DNA of 8,922 nucleotides, taken from Auritidibacter sp. Marseille-P8566 (GTDB lineage: Bacteria; Bacteroidota; Bacteroidia; Flavobacteriales; Flavobacteriaceae). The stretch is taken from assembly GCA_943325595.2 (NCBI GenBank), contig CALPQA020000053.1:1-8922 (forward strand), given 5' to 3'. A program made the translations under genes and the position numbers. Positions 6,924 through 8,922 of the stretch are shown here, piece after piece. Under the pieces are notes generated by a model. That model saw only the letters and a list, made by a program, of their open reading frames with translations, did not search any database and had not been told where the DNA came from. Positions within the stretch are counted from its first letter, which is position 1, and each line of letters starts with the position of its first letter.

Positions 6924-8606
6924 ATGCGCAAAATTTTACTTTATTCTTTAGTGTTATTCTCATTTACGGTGCTTGGACAATCATGGAAAGATCAAAAAGT
7001 TGAAAGTTTCTTTACAGAAAATAATTTTATTGATGCTGAAAAACATATTGAAAATAAATTGGCTTCTGAAACAACGCTCACTAAAGAGCAATCTGTTTAT
7101 TATTTTGCAAAACTCAGCCATGTATATTTAAGAAAAGGTCAGTTTGATAAAGCATTGGATTTTGCAAGAAAATCAGTTTCTAATTCTAAACCAATTACAG
7201 ATAAATTATTAATTTCTGAAACCTGGCGGGCAATGTCATTTGCCTATATTCGTACAGGAAATTTAGACAGTGCTTTAGTTTATTCTGAACGAATGTATTT
7301 ATATGCAAAAGAAACCGATAATTATGACTTTAAAAGAGCGTCGTTAATGGCTATTGGAAATATTTCGATGCAGCAAGAAAAATATACCAATGCATTAAAA
7401 TTCTATGGCGATGTTGTGGATCTTACAAAAAATAATAAAATCACTACCACTTTAAAGGTCGATTATTACAATTTAGGTTTGGCTTATTCGATGTTAAAAA
7501 AATATGAAAAATCTAATAATTACCTTGAATTGGCAATAGCTATCTGTGATGATGAAGTATTACTTGCTAGAATATATGGCACGCTTATGGAGAATTATTC
7601 AAAATTAAATAACAACCCAAAACGCATTTACTACCAACAAAAAGCAATTAACATTGCAGAGAAAAACAACAATATACAGGCTTTAGCAATGGGCTATTCG
7701 AATATGATGGAGTGGAGTTTAAATGAAAACAATCCCACTAAGGCCATCGAATACGGAAAAATCACCTTAAATTACCTTAAAAAATACCCATTAAAACAAC
7801 TTGAAGTTCGAGTGGATAGTTTGATGTATAAAGCGTTGAAAAATAGTAAGAGAAATGAAGAGGCTTTGGTTTTTTTAGAATCTTATACTAAGGAAAAGAA
7901 AAAAATCATATCCACGAATTCGGAGAAAAGACTTGATGAGTTAATTGTAAAATATGATGTAGAAAATAAAAATTTAAAAATAAAAAATCAAGAAATCCAA
8001 TTAATAAATGCCAATCGCGAAAGAAAAATATACTTATTAATTATGGCTATTTTATTATTGCTAATAGTGAGTTTCGTGGTTTTTAAAGTTAATAGAAAAA
8101 TTTATAAGAAATTATTATTTAAAAAAGATAAATACTATGATAATCTGTTTTTTCAAACAAAATCACTATTCAAACAAGACTATTTAAATAACCCATATAT
8201 AGTTAATCAAGATGCAAATACTATTAAAACAGAGAATTTATTTACAATGTTGATTAATACTATGGAAGAAAAACAACTTTTTTTAAATCCAGAATTGGAT
8301 CAGAAAACTTTGATTAGAATATTAGGAACGAATAAAAAATACTTATACGAAGCGATAAAACTACATGGAGAATCTAATTTTAGAGGAATCATTAACCGGT
8401 TGAGGTTGAATCATGCAAAAAAAATAATTGCTAAAAATATAGCTTCTGGTCAATCCACTAATTTTGGAACCCTTTATATGGCGTCTGGATTTAATTCAAA
8501 CTCCACTTTTTATAGAATTTTCAAATCCTATACAGGTCTAAGTCCAATTGAATATTCTATTGAGTACAAAAATGATTTAAACAAAAAAAATATAAAATCG
8601 ACTTAA
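6924..8606 (+). CDS. Membrane-spanning TPR-AraC one-component transcriptional regulator
   Basis: Predicted 560 residues with the plan typical of flavobacterial TPR-AraC regulators. Residues 1-18 are a signal peptide (LLYSLVLFSFTVLG, cut before Gln19). About 30-325 is an array of roughly seven tetratricopeptide helix pairs, for example KLSHVYLRKGQFDKALDFA (63-81), NLGLAYSMLKKYEKSNNYL (183-201) and MEWSLNENNPTKAIEYG (262-278). A charged coiled coil (about 331-366) leads into a single membrane helix (369-388) followed by basic residues. The cytoplasmic part ends in an AraC/XylS-type double helix-turn-helix (about 452-547), with TLIRILGTNKKYLYEAI in the first half and the signature region 514-544 (YMASGFNSNSTFYRIFKSYTG, then LSPIEY) in the second. 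The TPR part should sit in the periplasm and sense a protein or peptide, passing the signal through the membrane. There is no kinase or receiver domain, so it is not a two-component hybrid. It is divergent from the NHL operon across 248 nt containing direct repeats, so control of that operon and of itself is likely but unproven. Confidence 0.9.
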   Translation: MRKILLYSLVLFSFTVLGQSWKDQKVESFFTENNFIDAEKHIENKLASETTLTKEQSVYYFAKLSHVYLRKGQFDKALDFARKSVSNSKPITDKLLISETWRAMSFAYIRTGNLDSALVYSERMYLYAKETDNYDFKRASLMAIGNISMQQEKYTNALKFYGDVVDLTKNNKITTTLKVDYYNLGLAYSMLKKYEKSNNYLELAIAICDDEVLLARIYGTLMENYSKLNNNPKRIYYQQKAINIAEKNNNIQALAMGYSNMMEWSLNENNPTKAIEYGKITLNYLKKYPLKQLEVRVDSLMYKALKNSKRNEEALVFLESYTKEKKKIISTNSEKRLDELIVKYDVENKNLKIKNQEIQLINANRERKIYLLIMAILLLLIVSFVVFKVNRKIYKKLLFKKDKYYDNLFFQTKSLFKQDYLNNPYIVNQDANTIKTENLFTMLINTMEEKQLFLNPELDQKTLIRILGTNKKYLYEAIKLHGESNFRGIINRLRLNHAKKIIAKNIASGQSTNFGTLYMASGFNSNSTFYRIFKSYTGLSPIEYSIEYKNDLNKKNIKST

Positions 8607-8922
8607 TAAACTACTTCAATATCTGGATTAACTTTCAACAACTCTTCAAGGAACAAATCTTCCTGTTTTGGAGAAATATAAATGTCATCAAAACTATTGT
8701 AATGAATAATTAGCCCTTTGGTATTTAAGGCGGGTCTAAAAGTTACAGGAACAATCAATCCAGAATGGCGTTCTATTTTTTTAATAGCATCAATGGCAAT
8801 GGCACCTCGGAAAGGACCTGAATTATAAAAGATTTTATTTTCTTTCAGGATGTATTTCGTGTCCAATAAAATCCACACCAACGTTAGAACGATTGTAATC
8901 GTAATAACATTAAAAATATAAA
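8603..8922 (-). CDS. PH-domain membrane protein, bPH_4/DUF1200-like (5' end missing)
   Basis: The frame stays open to the window edge, so this is the C-terminal 105 or so residues of a longer protein. The TTG at 8881 is only an internal leucine codon. The first visible residues (YIFNVITITIVLTLVWILL) form a membrane helix, followed by a small PH-like domain: KYILKENKIFYNSGPFRGAI, IDAIKKIERH, then GLIIHYNSFDDIYISPKQ and a final helix EDLFLEELLKVNPDI. The phrase 'ISP...FL.ELLK.NP.I' is characteristic of the bacterial PH family once called DUF1200, which also includes the Bacillus sublancin-immunity protein SunI. Members usually have one or two membrane helices before the PH domain, which faces the cytoplasm. 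The role here is unknown, and nothing in the window suggests bacteriocin immunity. It converges on the TPR-AraC gene, sharing four bases. Confidence 0.8.
   Translation of the reverse strand, partial: YIFNVITITIVLTLVWILLDTKYILKENKIFYNSGPFRGAIAIDAIKKIERHSGLIVPVTFRPALNTKGLIIHYNSFDDIYISPKQEDLFLEELLKVNPDIEVVY

Noticed and set aside
6924..8606. Hybrid two-component sensor of the HTCS type
   Set aside because: There are no histidine-kinase, receiver or Reg_prop propeller domains; the protein goes from TPRs and one membrane helix straight to an AraC-type domain.
8879..8881. TTG (minus strand) as start of the PH-domain protein
   Set aside because: The upstream in-frame codons encode a membrane helix expected for this family, so the codon is internal.

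Overview
The window looks like a piece of a low-GC Bacteroidota chromosome, most likely Flavobacteriaceae (a Flavobacterium-like organism). Three things support this. There is a very large secreted protein with a type A type IX secretion (T9SS) C-terminal sorting domain. Several genes are preceded by the Bacteroidota -7 promoter element TAnnTTTG. One gene is a transmembrane TPR-AraC regulator of the kind common in Flavobacteria. No rRNA, tRNA, CRISPR array, insertion sequence or phage gene was seen.

Layout from left to right. (1) Positions 2-742 (+) hold the 3' part of a CvfB/YitL-type S1-like RNA-binding protein; its beginning lies outside the window. (2) Positions 865-1698 (+) encode a YgiD-type 4,5-DOPA extradiol dioxygenase with all four metal-binding histidines. 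Its -7 promoter box overlaps a perfect 14-bp palindrome. (3) A symmetrical hairpin at 1762-1790 ends transcription from both sides. (4) Running leftwards (-), a 1543-residue T9SS cargo protein (2044-6675) is followed 14 nt later by a 74-residue membrane mini-protein (1805-2029). (5) A 248-nt divergent intergenic region (6676-6923) holds one TAnnTTTG box facing each way and three similar direct repeats spaced 42 and 22 bp apart. (6) Positions 6924-8606 (+) encode a membrane-spanning regulator: signal peptide, TPR array, coiled coil, one membrane helix, then a cytoplasmic AraC-type DNA-binding domain. (7) Positions 8603-8922 (-) hold most of a bacterial PH-domain membrane protein, cut by the window edge. 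It shares its stop-codon bases with the regulator.

The most interesting unit is 1805-8606. A predicted inner-membrane one-component regulator with an extracytoplasmic TPR sensor is divergent from a two-gene operon. That operon encodes a cell-surface or secreted protein with two complete six-bladed NHL propellers and a small companion protein carrying a P-I-D motif, a membrane helix and a basic tail. The helically phased direct repeats between the two transcription units are good candidates for the regulator's binding sites. The second NHL propeller is built from repeats of exactly 162 bp, which points to recent expansion or homogenisation; the first propeller has repeats of uneven length. The biological role of the secreted protein cannot be read from the sequence.
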